DNA of 64,000 nucleotides from Acidobacteriota bacterium (lineage in GTDB: Bacteria > Acidobacteriota > Vicinamibacteria > Marinacidobacterales > Marinacidobacteraceae): positions 40,880 to 104,879 of the forward strand of contig JAJDUD010000007.1 of NCBI GenBank assembly GCA_022826825.1, read 5' to 3'. Positions within the stretch are counted from its first letter, which is position 1; each line of letters opens with the position of its first letter. The notes below the pieces were generated by a model. That model made no database searches. It worked only from the letters and a program-made list of their open reading frames with translations, and was not told where the DNA came from. The position numbers and the translations under genes were made by a program. Below, one piece after another: positions 8,971 to 18,074 of the stretch.

Positions 8971-9873
8971 TCAGGGGTTCCGGACCACCCGCAGGCTGAC
9001 GTGGTCGCTGCGGTAGACGGGAGGATCGGCGAGGAAGCGGAAGGAACAGGTCGCCCGGTCCGGGTTGACGTTCCAGCCGCCGCCGCGCAGCACGCGCTCG
9101 GTGCCCGAGGCGGGGCCCTGGGGGTCCACCACCGGGGACTCCGGCCGGCGGACCTGCGCCGCGTAGTAGTCGGCGGAGGAGTAGTCCTGGACCCACTCCC
9201 AGTTGTTGCCGAGCATGTCGTGGAGCCCGAAGGGGTTCGCCGGGTACTCGTCCACCCGCGTGATCAGCGTGTGCTCGTCCCGCGGCCAGGGCGCGCCTCC
9301 CGGACGCCAGGTCCCCGCGGTGTTCACCTTCGTCTGATCGAAATCGTCGCCCCACCAGTAGGTCGTCTGGGTGCCCCCGCGGCAGGCGTATTCCCACTCC
9401 GCCTCCGTCGGTAGCCGCCAGGCCTGGCCGGTCTGCCGGCTCAGCCAGCGCGTGTAGGCGACGCCGTCGTTCCAGCTGACCTGGACGACGGGGTACCGGT
9501 CGGGCTCGGTGACCTCCGAGCCCGGCCCGTGCGGCTCCTTCCAGGTGAAGCCGGGGGAATAGACGAAGCGGCCGTCCCGGAGGATCCGGCCGGTGCCGAA
9601 CTCCTCCGCCTCGGTCACGTAGCCGGTGTCCTCGACGAAGGCCGCGAACTCGGCGGTGGTCACTTCGTACTTCGAGATCCAGAAGTCGGAGACCTGGACC
9701 GCGTGAATGGGCTTTTCCTGGGGCGGGCCCGCCTGCGAGCCCATGAAGAAGACGCCGCCCTTGATTTCCACCATCTCGGGCATGGGGACGTCCTGGGCGG
9801 GGGCGGTGACGGCGAGGAGAAGGGAAGCGATCAGGGTGGCGAACAGGGAGTTCGGATGGGGGATTCCGGTCAT
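8971..9873 (-). CDS. Secreted SUMF1/FGE-domain protein
   Basis: 300 residues from ATG 9873 with an export signal (SLFATLIASLLLAVTAPAQD). The rest is one formylglycine-generating-enzyme-like domain: MVEIKGGVFFMGS, ISKYEVTTAEFAAFVEDTGY, PVVQVSWNDGVAYTRWLS, RLPTEAEWEYACRGG, GLHDMLGNNWEWVQDYY-like and RVLRGGGWNV. The segment aligned with the two copper-binding Cys of true FGE reads RGGGWNVNPDRATCSFR, so the first Cys is absent. Sulfatase activation is therefore unlikely, as in many bacterial SUMF1-domain proteins. It is the last gene of a minus-strand run with cstA, an amidohydrolase and ggt, separated from ggt by a repeat. Confidence 0.9.
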   Translation of the reverse strand: MTGIPHPNSLFATLIASLLLAVTAPAQDVPMPEMVEIKGGVFFMGSQAGPPQEKPIHAVQVSDFWISKYEVTTAEFAAFVEDTGYVTEAEEFGTGRILRDGRFVYSPGFTWKEPHGPGSEVTEPDRYPVVQVSWNDGVAYTRWLSRQTGQAWRLPTEAEWEYACRGGTQTTYWWGDDFDQTKVNTAGTWRPGGAPWPRDEHTLITRVDEYPANPFGLHDMLGNNWEWVQDYSSADYYAAQVRRPESPVVDPQGPASGTERVLRGGGWNVNPDRATCSFRFLADPPVYRSDHVSLRVVRNP

Positions 9874-9888
9874 GAGTTGGAGGGGCGA

Positions 9889-9947
9889 TGGGAGTTTCGC
9901 CGGCCTGCGGCCGGCGATGCCGGTCTGAAGACCGGCGCTCCTGCTGG
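9889..9947. repeat. Short palindromic intergenic repeat, type A
   Basis: It holds GGAGTTTCGC, then the palindrome GCCGGCCTGCGGCCGGC, then GATGCCGGTCTGAAGACCGG (a second palindrome) and CGCTCCT. It fills the gap between ggt and the SUMF1 gene. The same two-hairpin unit recurs at 26397-26470, 58780-58835, 58950-59010 and 62150-62201. Confidence 0.8.
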
Positions 9948-9965
9948 GGACGGTACGAGGCGCCA

Positions 9966-11819
9966 TCAGTAGCCGACGGCGTAGGCGGCGCGGCGGGGGT
10001 CGGCGCCCGCCGTCATCGTGCCGGCCGCGAGGTCCATGAGGATGCCGTTGTTGCTGCCGAGGGCATAGCCGCCCGTGAGTTCGGCCCGGTGGCCCATCCC
10101 GAGGAGCGCCTCGACCACGCCCGGCATGACCCGGTTCTCCACCCGCACCAGGATGTCGGCGCCCGGGCTGTAGAAGTTGGGATCGGCGAAGAGGCTCAGC
10201 CGTGGGGCGGCCACCGCTTCCTGGATGTTCAGGCCGAAGTCGAGGATGTTCAGCAGCACCTGGAACTGCGTCTGGCCGATGGTCTCGCCGCCCGGGGTCC
10301 CGAGCGCGAGCATGAACTCGCCGTCCTTCAGGACGATGATCGGCGAGTTGTTCAGGATGGGGATCTGGCCGCCGCGGGCGTAGTTCGGGTGGTCCGGATG
10401 CGGCGCGGTGGAGCCGATCCGGGTTCCGTTGTTGAAGGTGAGGCCCGTGCTCCCGACCACCACCGCGGTGCCGAACATGCCGCCGTGCGTCGGGGTGCAG
10501 GCCACCGCGTTGCCGGCCGCGTCCACCACCGAGAAGCTGGTGGTGCTTCCGGCAAAGGACCGGCTCGCCGCCGGGTTCGCCGCGGAGAGGACGCCCGGCG
10601 CCGCATCCGTCGCGGCAGTACCCGGCGGGACGCCGCCCTCGGGGTAGGCGATCGCGGTCCGCTCGTTCATGAGCGCGCGCCGCGTCTCGGCGTACTCCTT
10701 CGAGAGGAGTCCCTCGAGCGGGACCTCGAACTTCGCCTGGTCGGCGACGTAGCGGTAGACGTCGGACTTGGCGACCTTGATCGACTCGATCACGAGATGG
10801 AGCGTCTCCGCCGAGTTCTGGCCCAGTGCGGCGATGTCGAAGCCCTCGATCAGGTTGAGCTGCATCAGCACTTCCATGCCGCCGCGGGAGGTGGGCGGAC
10901 TCGAATAGACGTCGTATCCCCGGTAGTTGGTGTGGAGGGGCTCCTTCCACATCGGCTCGTAGGCGGCGAAGTCCTCGAGCGTGAACGGCCCGTCGTTCTC
11001 CTCGTAGAAGCGGGCCATCTCCTCGGCGATGTCTCCCCGGTAGAAGCGGTCGAAGGCGGCGTCGAGGGCTTCCGAACGGCTCTTGCCGGCGCGCCGGGCG
11101 GCCTGCTCCGCCTCCACGAGCTTCTCGAGCGTCCGGGCGAGGTCGGGCATCTTGTAGAGATCGCCGGTCGCGGGGACGCGTCCCTCGGGCAGGAACATCC
11201 GCACGCTGGTCGGGAAACGCTCGAAATCCTCCCGTGAGGCTTCGATCGCCCGGGACACCGACTCCTCCATGGGATGGCCGTTTTTCGCGTAGTCGATCGC
11301 GGGCGCCAGCACCTCTTCGAGGCTCATGGTGCCGTGGCGGTCGAGCATCGAGATCCAGGCCCCGAAGAGTCCCGGGACCACCCCGGCGTTGATGCCCTTG
11401 TTCAACTGGGCGGGCGCGAGGTCCCCGGCGCGGAGCGCCTTGGGAGCCGCTCCGGTAGCGCTCAGCGAGTGGACCGTCCCCGTCGCCTGGTCGAAGTAGG
11501 TCAGGAAGCCGTTCCCCGCCGCTCCGGACATCTGGGGACGGACGACGTTGAGGACCGCCAGCACCGCAACCGAGGCGTCGATCGCGTTGCCGCCCTTCAT
11601 CAGGGTCTGGACGCCCGCCATGGACGCGAGGGGATGTCCCGCGCTCACGAGGCCGTGGACCCCCGGCACCACCGGGCGGTCCTGGCTCCGCATCTCCCCG
11701 ACGCGGATGGGGTGGGCGCTCTCCTGGGCGAAACAGGGCGCCGCGAGAAGGACGGCCGCCAGCGCTGCCGGGAAACCACGGCCCGGTGAGGTCCCGGGCC
11801 GGGAAAGGGAAGTCTTCAT
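9966..11819 (-). CDS. ggt: Gamma-glutamyltransferase precursor
   Basis: Cleaves or transfers the gamma-glutamyl group of glutathione and similar peptides, in the periplasm. 617 residues with a signal peptide (FPAALAAVLLAAPCFAQ). The proenzyme cuts itself before a Thr. Here the site is GSTTSFSVVD with the catalytic Thr near residue 425. The usual landmarks are present: HPLASMAGVQTLMKGGNAID, PPTSRGG, NNGTRIG, GTPGGETIGQTQFQVLLNI. An AGGAGGAG Shine-Dalgarno lies before ATG 11819. It starts 23 bp after the amidohydrolase stop, so they are co-transcribed. Together with CstA this suggests peptide or glutathione scavenging. Confidence 0.95.
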   Translation of the reverse strand: MKTSLSRPGTSPGRGFPAALAAVLLAAPCFAQESAHPIRVGEMRSQDRPVVPGVHGLVSAGHPLASMAGVQTLMKGGNAIDASVAVLAVLNVVRPQMSGAAGNGFLTYFDQATGTVHSLSATGAAPKALRAGDLAPAQLNKGINAGVVPGLFGAWISMLDRHGTMSLEEVLAPAIDYAKNGHPMEESVSRAIEASREDFERFPTSVRMFLPEGRVPATGDLYKMPDLARTLEKLVEAEQAARRAGKSRSEALDAAFDRFYRGDIAEEMARFYEENDGPFTLEDFAAYEPMWKEPLHTNYRGYDVYSSPPTSRGGMEVLMQLNLIEGFDIAALGQNSAETLHLVIESIKVAKSDVYRYVADQAKFEVPLEGLLSKEYAETRRALMNERTAIAYPEGGVPPGTAATDAAPGVLSAANPAASRSFAGSTTSFSVVDAAGNAVACTPTHGGMFGTAVVVGSTGLTFNNGTRIGSTAPHPDHPNYARGGQIPILNNSPIIVLKDGEFMLALGTPGGETIGQTQFQVLLNILDFGLNIQEAVAAPRLSLFADPNFYSPGADILVRVENRVMPGVVEALLGMGHRAELTGGYALGSNNGILMDLAAGTMTAGADPRRAAYAVGY

Positions 11820-11842
11820 GTTCGTCTCCTCCTGTAGAGAGG

Positions 11843-13192
11843 CTAGTCGCGCCGGTAGACCCTGCCGTCCTTGACCACGACCACCGGCTCGTTCAGCTCG
11901 GTGATGCTGAAGCGGGGATCACCCCGCAACACCACGATATCGGCGATCTTGCCCGGCTCGATGCTGCCCAGGTCGTCCGCCAGCCCGAGGATCCGGGCGT
12001 TGACGCGGGTCGCCGCCACGATGGCCTCCATGGGCGTCATTCCGAGATCGACGTGGGCCTTGAGCTCCCGCCAGAGGGCCTCGGTATGGAAGTTCATCGG
12101 CGTCCCGGAGTCGGTGCCCATGCCCATCACCGCGCCGGCCTCGATCCACTGTCCGAGAGAGGCGTCGCCGAAGAACATCTGGCGGGCGGTCGTCTGGAAG
12201 TAGGGAAGGGTGTGGAAGTTCTCGAAGCTGCGCTGCAGTTCGTCATACATGGCCGCCGGCAGGTCGTCCCGGAGCCGCGGGTCCTGGAGGCGCTCCGGAA
12301 ACTCCACGGTGGCCGGGAACACCCAGACCCGGTGCGCGCCGGTGATCACCACCGGGCGGCCGGCGACCACGATGTCCCGCAGCAGGTCCGGCTCGTAGGG
12401 AGGCGTGCCCGCCGAGCCCGCGTGGGTGAGGACGTCGATGCCGGCTTCGAGGGCGTTTTTAACCTCGTCGGGCCCGTATACGTGGGCGTGGACCTGCAGC
12501 CCGTGCCGGTGCGCGGTGTCCGCGACCGCCCGGTAGTCCTCGCGGGTGAGCCCGACCCAGGCCTTGATCACGTCTACTCCCGCTTCCGCGAGCCGCTCGA
12601 CCGCCGCCGAGGCTTCCTCCGGTGAGCTGACGCCGATCTGGTAGTTCTCCGGCCAGAAACTCACCCGGCGGGTGATCCAGGGACCGGCCATCAGCAGCCT
12701 GGCGCCCGGGACCTCGCCGCGGGCGATGCGGTCGCGCACCGCGAGGCTGGCTTCGAGCGGCGCCCCGAGATCCACGGCGGTGGTCACCCCGGCGAGCAGG
12801 AGCTGCTTCGCCGAGATTTCCATGACCTCCTCGATGTCCACTCCCTCCTCGTCGATCCAGGAGAACCAGCGGCCGTATTCGCCGTGTCCGAGGACGGCGA
12901 GGTGGGCGTGGAGATCCATCATCCCGGGGATCATCACCCGCCCGCTGGTGTCCACCACCCGGGCGTCGGGGGGAATCTCCAGTTCCGCGGCGCGGCCCAC
13001 GGCGACGATGCGCTCACCCTCGATGAGCACCGCGGCGTGATGGAGCGGCGGCACGTCGTAGCCGTCGAGCAGCATCCCGCCCACGAGGGCGAGCCTTTCC
13101 TGCGCCGCCGCCGATGCCGCGAACGCCGCCGCCAGGATCAGGTGGGACGCGAGCGCCGCCGCCGTTTCTCGGGACCGGTCCCGAAAGGACAT
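11843..13192 (-). CDS. Exported amidohydrolase-family protein
   Basis: 449 residues from ATG 13192 (MSFRDRSRETAA); an upstream ATG at 13246 would overlap cstA and spoil the signal peptide. Signal segment LILAAAFAASAAAQ. Metal-site motif MDLHAHL (HxH) follows GRVMIPG; later HAHVYG, LTHAGSAG and GMGTDSGTP supply further expected metal ligands. The C-terminus IVVLRGDPRFSITELNEP then VVVKDGRVYRR is typical of imidazolonepropionase/prolidase-like amidohydrolases. It probably acts on peptides or N-acyl compounds; substrate unknown. It sits 13 bp after cstA and 23 bp before ggt. Confidence 0.9.
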   Translation of the reverse strand: MSFRDRSRETAAALASHLILAAAFAASAAAQERLALVGGMLLDGYDVPPLHHAAVLIEGERIVAVGRAAELEIPPDARVVDTSGRVMIPGMMDLHAHLAVLGHGEYGRWFSWIDEEGVDIEEVMEISAKQLLLAGVTTAVDLGAPLEASLAVRDRIARGEVPGARLLMAGPWITRRVSFWPENYQIGVSSPEEASAAVERLAEAGVDVIKAWVGLTREDYRAVADTAHRHGLQVHAHVYGPDEVKNALEAGIDVLTHAGSAGTPPYEPDLLRDIVVAGRPVVITGAHRVWVFPATVEFPERLQDPRLRDDLPAAMYDELQRSFENFHTLPYFQTTARQMFFGDASLGQWIEAGAVMGMGTDSGTPMNFHTEALWRELKAHVDLGMTPMEAIVAATRVNARILGLADDLGSIEPGKIADIVVLRGDPRFSITELNEPVVVVKDGRVYRRD

Positions 13193-13205
13193 TCCGGGGG
13201 AGCGG

Positions 13206-14906
13206 TCAGTCCCCGAACGCGCGGCGGATCCCCTCGATCGCGGCATCCCGGCCCTTCGTGAACCGGAGGATCCCCTCGAAGACCAGCCCCACCGCGAGCG
13301 CCATGATCGCCCCGCCCACCAGCAGCAGGACGAGGTTTCCGGACTCCGCGTAGAGCCAGATGTTGTAGATCATGGCGGCGATGGTGATGCCCACCATGAA
13401 CACCATCGGGAAGAGCGCGAAGGCGAACGGCTTCTTGCGGAAGTAGAGGTAGAGCGTCACCGACAGCAGGGTCAGTCCCGCCATGATCTGGTTCGTGGTC
13501 CCGAACAGCGCCCAGAGCGCCGTGCCCGCGGGCACCATTTCCCCGGTCCCCGACGGGACCTTCATCAGCGCGAAGAAGCCGATGATCCCGACGGCGAGCA
13601 GGGAGGCCACCTGGCGGTTCCCGAGGATCGGGACCTTGATGCTGTCCGAGATCTCCTCGATGTTGTAGCGGAGGATCCGGGTTGCCGAGTCGAGAGTGGT
13701 GAGCGCGAAGGAGACGGCCACCAGCGCCACGAAGGCCTTCCCCGCCTCCACCGGAATCCCGATGGTGACCAGGAAGTTGGCGGCTCCCGTGATGTAGGCG
13801 TCCAGCTTCTGGGCCAGGCCGTTCGCCGCGTTCCAGTCCGCGTAGTGCTGGTGCCACAGATCGCTGCTCGCGAATCCCGCGGTGCAGGCGAGCACGGCCG
13901 AAAGCCCGAGCAGGCTCTCGGCGATCATCCCGCCGTAGCCGATAAGGGGCGCGTCGCTCTCCTTGTCGATCTGCTTGGAGGTGGTGCCCGAGGACACGAG
14001 CGCGTGGAATCCCGAGACCGCGCCGCAGGCGATCACGACGAAGACGAACGGGAAGATGGGCGGGGCGCCGCTGGGATCGGGGTTGTAGGCGGGGGCCGCG
14101 AACTCGGGGTTCTGGATCACGAAGGAGACGAAGATCCCGATGAGCCCGACGTAGAGCAGGATGGAGTTCAGGAAGTCCCGCGGCTGGAGCAGCAGCCAGA
14201 CCGGCAGCACCGAGGCGCAGAACGCGTAGGCCAGCAGCACGTAGCTCCAGGCCGTCGTGGAGAGATCCGGCGTCGGGATCACCGCCATCCCGAGCCAGAT
14301 GCTCACGAACAGAAGCGTGGCGCCGACCGGCACGATGTAGCGGAGCGGGACGCCCTTGCGGTACGAGAGGTAGCCGATGGCGATGGCGAGCACCATCACC
14401 GCGGTGCTCGGGGCCACCGCCTCGGGATAGAAGATGCTGGAGAAGAGTTGCGCAACGACCTGGACGAAGACTCCCATCGCGAGCCCGACCAGGAAGACGA
14501 TCAGGGCGTGGAAGAGGTACTTGGCGCGGCGGCCGATGATGTCCTCGGCGATCCGGCCGACGGACTTGCCCTTCGCCCGGATGCTGATGCAGAGCGCCGA
14601 GAAGTCGTGCACCGCGCCCACCAGCAGGGTGCCGACGACCACCCAGATCATCGCGGGGACCCAGCCCCAGATCACGGCGATGGCGGGACCGAGCATGGGA
14701 GCGAGGCCCGCGATGGAGGCGTAGTGGTGACCGAAGAGGACCGGCTTCGGGGTCGGGACGTAGTCGTGCCCGTCCTTCAATTCGTGCGCCGGAGTGGGCC
14801 GCGAATCGTCCAGCTCGAAGGAGCGGCGGGCGATGCGCCGGCCGTAGTAGCGGTACCCGACGATGTAGAGGCCGAAGCACACGAGCGTCGCGAGCAGTGG
14901 GCTCAT
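13206..14906 (-). CDS. cstA: CstA carbon-starvation transporter
   Basis: Inner-membrane transporter of the CstA family, known for peptide and/or pyruvate uptake. 566 residues with around 15-18 hydrophobic segments. Family signatures include GRRIARRSFELDDSRPTPA, FGHHYASIAGLAPMLGPAIA, GAVHDFSALCISIRAKG, CGAVSGFHALVSSGTTSKQI and FALTTLDSATR. An AAGGAAGG Shine-Dalgarno precedes ATG 14906. First gene of the unit cstA, amidohydrolase, ggt, SUMF1 protein, which suggests that imported peptides or glutathione products are handled together. The leader up to 15036 is short. Confidence 0.96.
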   Translation of the reverse strand: MSPLLATLVCFGLYIVGYRYYGRRIARRSFELDDSRPTPAHELKDGHDYVPTPKPVLFGHHYASIAGLAPMLGPAIAVIWGWVPAMIWVVVGTLLVGAVHDFSALCISIRAKGKSVGRIAEDIIGRRAKYLFHALIVFLVGLAMGVFVQVVAQLFSSIFYPEAVAPSTAVMVLAIAIGYLSYRKGVPLRYIVPVGATLLFVSIWLGMAVIPTPDLSTTAWSYVLLAYAFCASVLPVWLLLQPRDFLNSILLYVGLIGIFVSFVIQNPEFAAPAYNPDPSGAPPIFPFVFVVIACGAVSGFHALVSSGTTSKQIDKESDAPLIGYGGMIAESLLGLSAVLACTAGFASSDLWHQHYADWNAANGLAQKLDAYITGAANFLVTIGIPVEAGKAFVALVAVSFALTTLDSATRILRYNIEEISDSIKVPILGNRQVASLLAVGIIGFFALMKVPSGTGEMVPAGTALWALFGTTNQIMAGLTLLSVTLYLYFRKKPFAFALFPMVFMVGITIAAMIYNIWLYAESGNLVLLLVGGAIMALAVGLVFEGILRFTKGRDAAIEGIRRAFGD

Positions 14907-15036
14907 CGGCGTCCTTCCTTTCGCTCCCGGCGCGGTAGCCGGCCGAACATAACAAATGAAGGACGCGTTCCGGAAGGAAAATCGGTCGTTCCCCGGTGCT
15001 GCCTTGGTAGCATCGCGGCCCCCGAGGAGGGTCGAA

Positions 15037-15705
15037 ATGCGTAGCGAAATGGTCTCCTTTGCCGCGAACGGCGGTTCCGCGGACGGCTACCTGGCGATTC
15101 CGGATCGGCCGGGACCCGGCGTTCTGGTGATCCAGGAGTGGTGGGGTCTGGTGGGCCACATCAAGGAGGTCGCCGACCGTTTCGCCGAGGCCGGGTTCAC
15201 CGCGCTCGCTCCCGATCTCTTCCACGGCGAGGCGACCACCTCGCCGGACGAGGCCGGCAAGCTGTTCATGGCCCTCGAGGTGGACCGCGCCGAGCAGGAC
15301 CTGCGGGGCGCCGCGGACCACCTGGCGACGGTCGCTTCCGGCGACTCCGTCGGGGTAGTGGGTTTCTGCATGGGCGGCCAGCTCGCGCTCTACGCCGCCA
15401 GCAAGTCGCCGCGCATCGGCGCCTGCGTGGACTTCTACGGCGTCCACCCGAACGTCCATCCGGACTACGGCGCGATCCGCTGTCCGGTGCTCGGGCTCTT
15501 CGCCGAGAACGACGGCTTCGTGAACGCGGAGGCCGTCGCCAACCTGGACGCGTCGCTCACCGGTGCGGGCGTCGCGCACGAGTTCCACACCTACGCGGGA
15601 ACCGAACACGCGTTCTTCAACGACCGCCGTCCGTCCTACGACGCGGAGGCGTCCCGGGATGCGTGGGACCGCGTGATCCGCCTCTTCCGCGGGAGTCTCC
15701 GTTAG
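15037..15705 (+). CDS. Dienelactone hydrolase-family protein
   Basis: Alpha/beta hydrolase of 222 residues from ATG 15037, preceded by GAGGAGG six bases away. Catalytic triad as in dienelactone hydrolase: Cys in VGFCMGGQLAL, Asp in FAENDGFV, His in GTEHAFFND. Conserved VIQEWWGLVGHIKEVADRFA near residue 28. It probably hydrolyses a small ester or lactone in the cytoplasm; the substrate is unknown. Its stop overlaps the stop of the convergent gene on the other strand (15702-15705). Confidence 0.92.
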   Translation: MRSEMVSFAANGGSADGYLAIPDRPGPGVLVIQEWWGLVGHIKEVADRFAEAGFTALAPDLFHGEATTSPDEAGKLFMALEVDRAEQDLRGAADHLATVASGDSVGVVGFCMGGQLALYAASKSPRIGACVDFYGVHPNVHPDYGAIRCPVLGLFAENDGFVNAEAVANLDASLTGAGVAHEFHTYAGTEHAFFNDRRPSYDAEASRDAWDRVIRLFRGSLR

Positions 15706-16898
15706 TCGGATCGGCGCGCCGCCGGCCTCCCGGACGCCGTCCCGACCGCCGACGCCGGCGGTGCGATGAAACTCAGGCAGTTTCCGGGGTGGACCAGTCG
15801 CCAGGTGGCCTCCGGATACGCCCGTCGCCAGCCGGAGGGTGGACGGGCCGAGGCGCGGGGAGACCACTTCATTTCGGCGGCCGCCAGCGTCCCGCCGTGG
15901 CTCTCCACCAAGTCGAGTTCCTGTCGGTCATAGGTGCGCCAGAAGTAGCTTTCGACGAGCCGCCGGGTGTACAGATTGAGCTTCAGCCGCTCGGCGAGGA
16001 GGTAGTTCTCCCAGAGCGCGCCCGCGTCGTCCCGCAGCGCGAGCGGGCTGAAGTTGCCGATCAGTCCGTTGCGAACGCCGTTGTCGAAGAAGAAGTAGCG
16101 GCGGCTCCGGGTGATTTCCTTTGTCAGGTTGCGGCTGAAACCATGGCGGCTGTAGAGGACGAATGCCTTCTCGAGGAGATCCAGATAGCGGTCCACGGTC
16201 GGGACGCTGAGGCCGACCCGGCCCCCGAGTTCCGGGAGCGAGACGTCCTTGCCGATCTGAAACGCCAGCGACTGGAGCAGCCGCAGGAGTTTTCCGGCCT
16301 GGCGGACACCGTCCAGCGCCAGGACGTCCCGAAAGAGATAGGACGAAACCAACTCCCTCAGATACGCCTCCCGTTCCTCCGACGACTCCGCGAGCACCAC
16401 TTCGGGATAGGAGCCATGGACCAGGCGCATCTCCAGACGGGCCGTGGTTTCGTGCGCGGTCTCCACCCGGCCAAGCTCCAGTTGGCTGAGCGGCAGCAGG
16501 AGCAGGGTGCGTTTCCTGCCCGTGAGCGGCTCGCCGGTGCGCTGTGCGAGATCGAATGAAGACGAGCCGGTGGCGATGACGCGCAGCCCGTCCACGTGGT
16601 CCACGAGCAGTTTCAGGGCCAGACCGATCTGCCGGACGTGCTGCGCTTCGTCCACGATCAGGGTGCGGCGGCCGCCGACGAAGGATCGGAGCTTCGCTAC
16701 CGACTGGCTCTCCAGGTAGTCACGTACCGTGATGTCCTCTCCGCTGACGATGAGGGCATCCGGCGCGTGTTCCCGTGCGAACCGGCGGATGAGGGTCGTC
16801 TTCCCGACCCGTCGGGGTCCGTAGAGGACGGCGACCCGTCCGGGCGCCACGGCCCGGACCAACGAGTCGAGCTGCGCCTGTGGAATGTAGGGAGGCAT
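15702..16898 (-). CDS. AAA_14 / DUF4143 P-loop ATPase, second member
   Basis: 398 residues. Walker A GPRRVGKTTLIRRFA, Walker B TLIVDEAQHVRQIGLALKLL, sensor VIATGSSSFDLAQRTGEPLT followed by GRKRTL. The DUF4143 part contains GRVGLSVPTVDRYLDLLEKA (a helix-turn-helix-like region), RRYFFFDNGVRNGLIGNF, and a C-terminal RQELDLVESHGGTLAAAEMK acidic/ExK motif. It differs from the member at 7797-8951 in sequence but not in design. A perfect 8-base inverted repeat lies just before its ATG. It is downstream of trmJ on the same strand, 47 bp away. Confidence 0.92.
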   Translation of the reverse strand: MPPYIPQAQLDSLVRAVAPGRVAVLYGPRRVGKTTLIRRFAREHAPDALIVSGEDITVRDYLESQSVAKLRSFVGGRRTLIVDEAQHVRQIGLALKLLVDHVDGLRVIATGSSSFDLAQRTGEPLTGRKRTLLLLPLSQLELGRVETAHETTARLEMRLVHGSYPEVVLAESSEEREAYLRELVSSYLFRDVLALDGVRQAGKLLRLLQSLAFQIGKDVSLPELGGRVGLSVPTVDRYLDLLEKAFVLYSRHGFSRNLTKEITRSRRYFFFDNGVRNGLIGNFSPLALRDDAGALWENYLLAERLKLNLYTRRLVESYFWRTYDRQELDLVESHGGTLAAAEMKWSPRASARPPSGWRRAYPEATWRLVHPGNCLSFIAPPASAVGTASGRPAARRSD

Positions 16899-16903
16899 AA
16901 ATG

Positions 16904-16925
16904 GCGATATTCCTGTAAATATCGC
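16904..16925. promoter_or_regulatory. Perfect inverted repeat before the second AAA_14/DUF4143 gene
   Basis: GCGATATT and AATATCGC (8-base arms, 6-base spacer) lie 5 bases upstream of the ATG at 16898 on the minus strand, in an AT-rich pocket. It is in the right place for an operator or a translation-blocking hairpin, mirroring the arrangement at 7759-7805 but with a different sequence. Confidence 0.55.
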
Positions 16926-16945
16926 TAGCTATACCTTCTGTTTTT

Positions 16946-17734
16946 CTATTCCTTGGCCATCGTCACGCCGCCGTTGTTCGGCCCACCCGCCGGTTCGCGG
17001 TCTGGCGTCCCTTTCCGTGGACCCGGCTTGCCCGCTCTGGTTCCCGCGTCCTTCACGCGGCGGGTGAAGGCCATCATCATCCGGGTCTCGCGCTCGGTGA
17101 GGCCGGTGCGCCCGAAGAGTTCGCGCCATTCGGCGAAGCGCGCTTCCGGTTTCTGCGGCGGCAGGAATCCCACCGCCAGCATGGCGTCGCGCAGGGTGAG
17201 GAGCGCGCGCTCGGCCTGTTCCGCGGTGGCCCGGCGCATCGGTTCTTCGGGCGGGGGACCGCTCGCCAGGAAGATCTCGTAGGCCGCGATCATCGCCGCC
17301 TGGGCGAGGTTCAGGGAGGGCTGGCGGGGCGAGGTGGGAATCCGTACCTGGCGCTGACAGAGCGAGCGCTCCTCCAGGGTCAGTCCGCTCGACTCGTTCC
17401 CGAAGACCACCGCGGCCTCGCCGCCCGGCTCGATCGCCGCGACTTCGCCGGCGAGTTGCCGCGGGCTCAGGTGGCGAATTGCTTCCCGGCCCCGGCCGCT
17501 CAGCCCGGCCACCAGCCGGCAACCACCGACCGCTTCGGCCAGCGTAGGGAATACGGTTGCCTGCTCGAGGACTTCCTCGGCCTGCCACGCCATGCGAAAG
17601 GCCTCGACCGTACGCCAGTCCCCGGGCTCGACCAGGCGGAGGCCGGCAAGCCCCGTGTTGCCGATCACCCGGGCCACCGCCCCGATGTTCTCCGGACGCC
17701 GGGGCCGGACAAGGACGAGGTGGACCTGGGCCAT
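16946..17734 (-). CDS. trmJ: TrmJ-like tRNA 2'-O-methyltransferase (SpoU/TrmH family)
   Basis: SAM-dependent 2'-O-methylation of a tRNA wobble-region nucleotide (position 32 in characterised TrmJ). 262 residues. SPOUT signatures: LVRPRRPENIGAVARVIGNTGL, GGEAAVVFGNESSGLTLEE, and PSLNLAQAAMIAAYEIFLA forming the knotted SAM site. The C-terminal helical extension (ERETRMMMAFTRRVKDAG) matches TrmJ more than TrmH. The last 30 residues are Gly/Pro-rich and variable. Divergent from a small ORF 34 bp away. Confidence 0.9.
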   Translation of the reverse strand: MAQVHLVLVRPRRPENIGAVARVIGNTGLAGLRLVEPGDWRTVEAFRMAWQAEEVLEQATVFPTLAEAVGGCRLVAGLSGRGREAIRHLSPRQLAGEVAAIEPGGEAAVVFGNESSGLTLEERSLCQRQVRIPTSPRQPSLNLAQAAMIAAYEIFLASGPPPEEPMRRATAEQAERALLTLRDAMLAVGFLPPQKPEARFAEWRELFGRTGLTERETRMMMAFTRRVKDAGTRAGKPGPRKGTPDREPAGGPNNGGVTMAKE

Positions 17735-17768
17735 GAGACCGTGCCTATCCTAGAAGCCCCCCCTCCCC

Positions 17769-18065
17769 ATGTCTGACCCCGGCCCCTTCCACGACCTGAA
17801 GCCCGTCGGAGAGCGGGGAGCCTTCAGCGTCCCTCTTCGGAAGTGGCGGGAAATCCTGTTCGTCGGGGCGATGCGCGAGGCTGAGGACGGGCTCTACGTC
17901 CGCGATCCGTCGCGACCCCTTCCTCCCATGCGGCAACCGGAGTACTTCGCGGTGGGCCAGCGCTTCCGGGCTGAGCGGCTGCCGGACCCGAGGGACGGCA
18001 AAGCGGATCCGCTGAATCCCCGGATCCGCGATCGGAGCCGGGTGCTCTTGACCCCGGTGGATTGA
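17769..18065 (+). CDS. Small hypothetical protein
   Basis: 98 residues with no recognised domain: a charged protein with KWREILFVGAMREAEDGLYV in the middle and a Pro/Arg-rich second half. It fills the 340-bp gap between trmJ and hisS. Codon third positions are mostly G or C, in line with real genes here, but there is no Shine-Dalgarno before ATG 17769 and the frame could be a chance ORF. Only 9 bp separate its stop from the end of convergent hisS. Confidence 0.45.
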   Translation: MSDPGPFHDLKPVGERGAFSVPLRKWREILFVGAMREAEDGLYVRDPSRPLPPMRQPEYFAVGQRFRAERLPDPRDGKADPLNPRIRDRSRVLLTPVD

Positions 18066-18074
18066 TCGGCGACG

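Noticed and set aside
8971..9873. Formylglycine-generating enzyme for sulfatase activation
   Set aside because: The first of the two copper-binding Cys is missing and no sulfatase is nearby.
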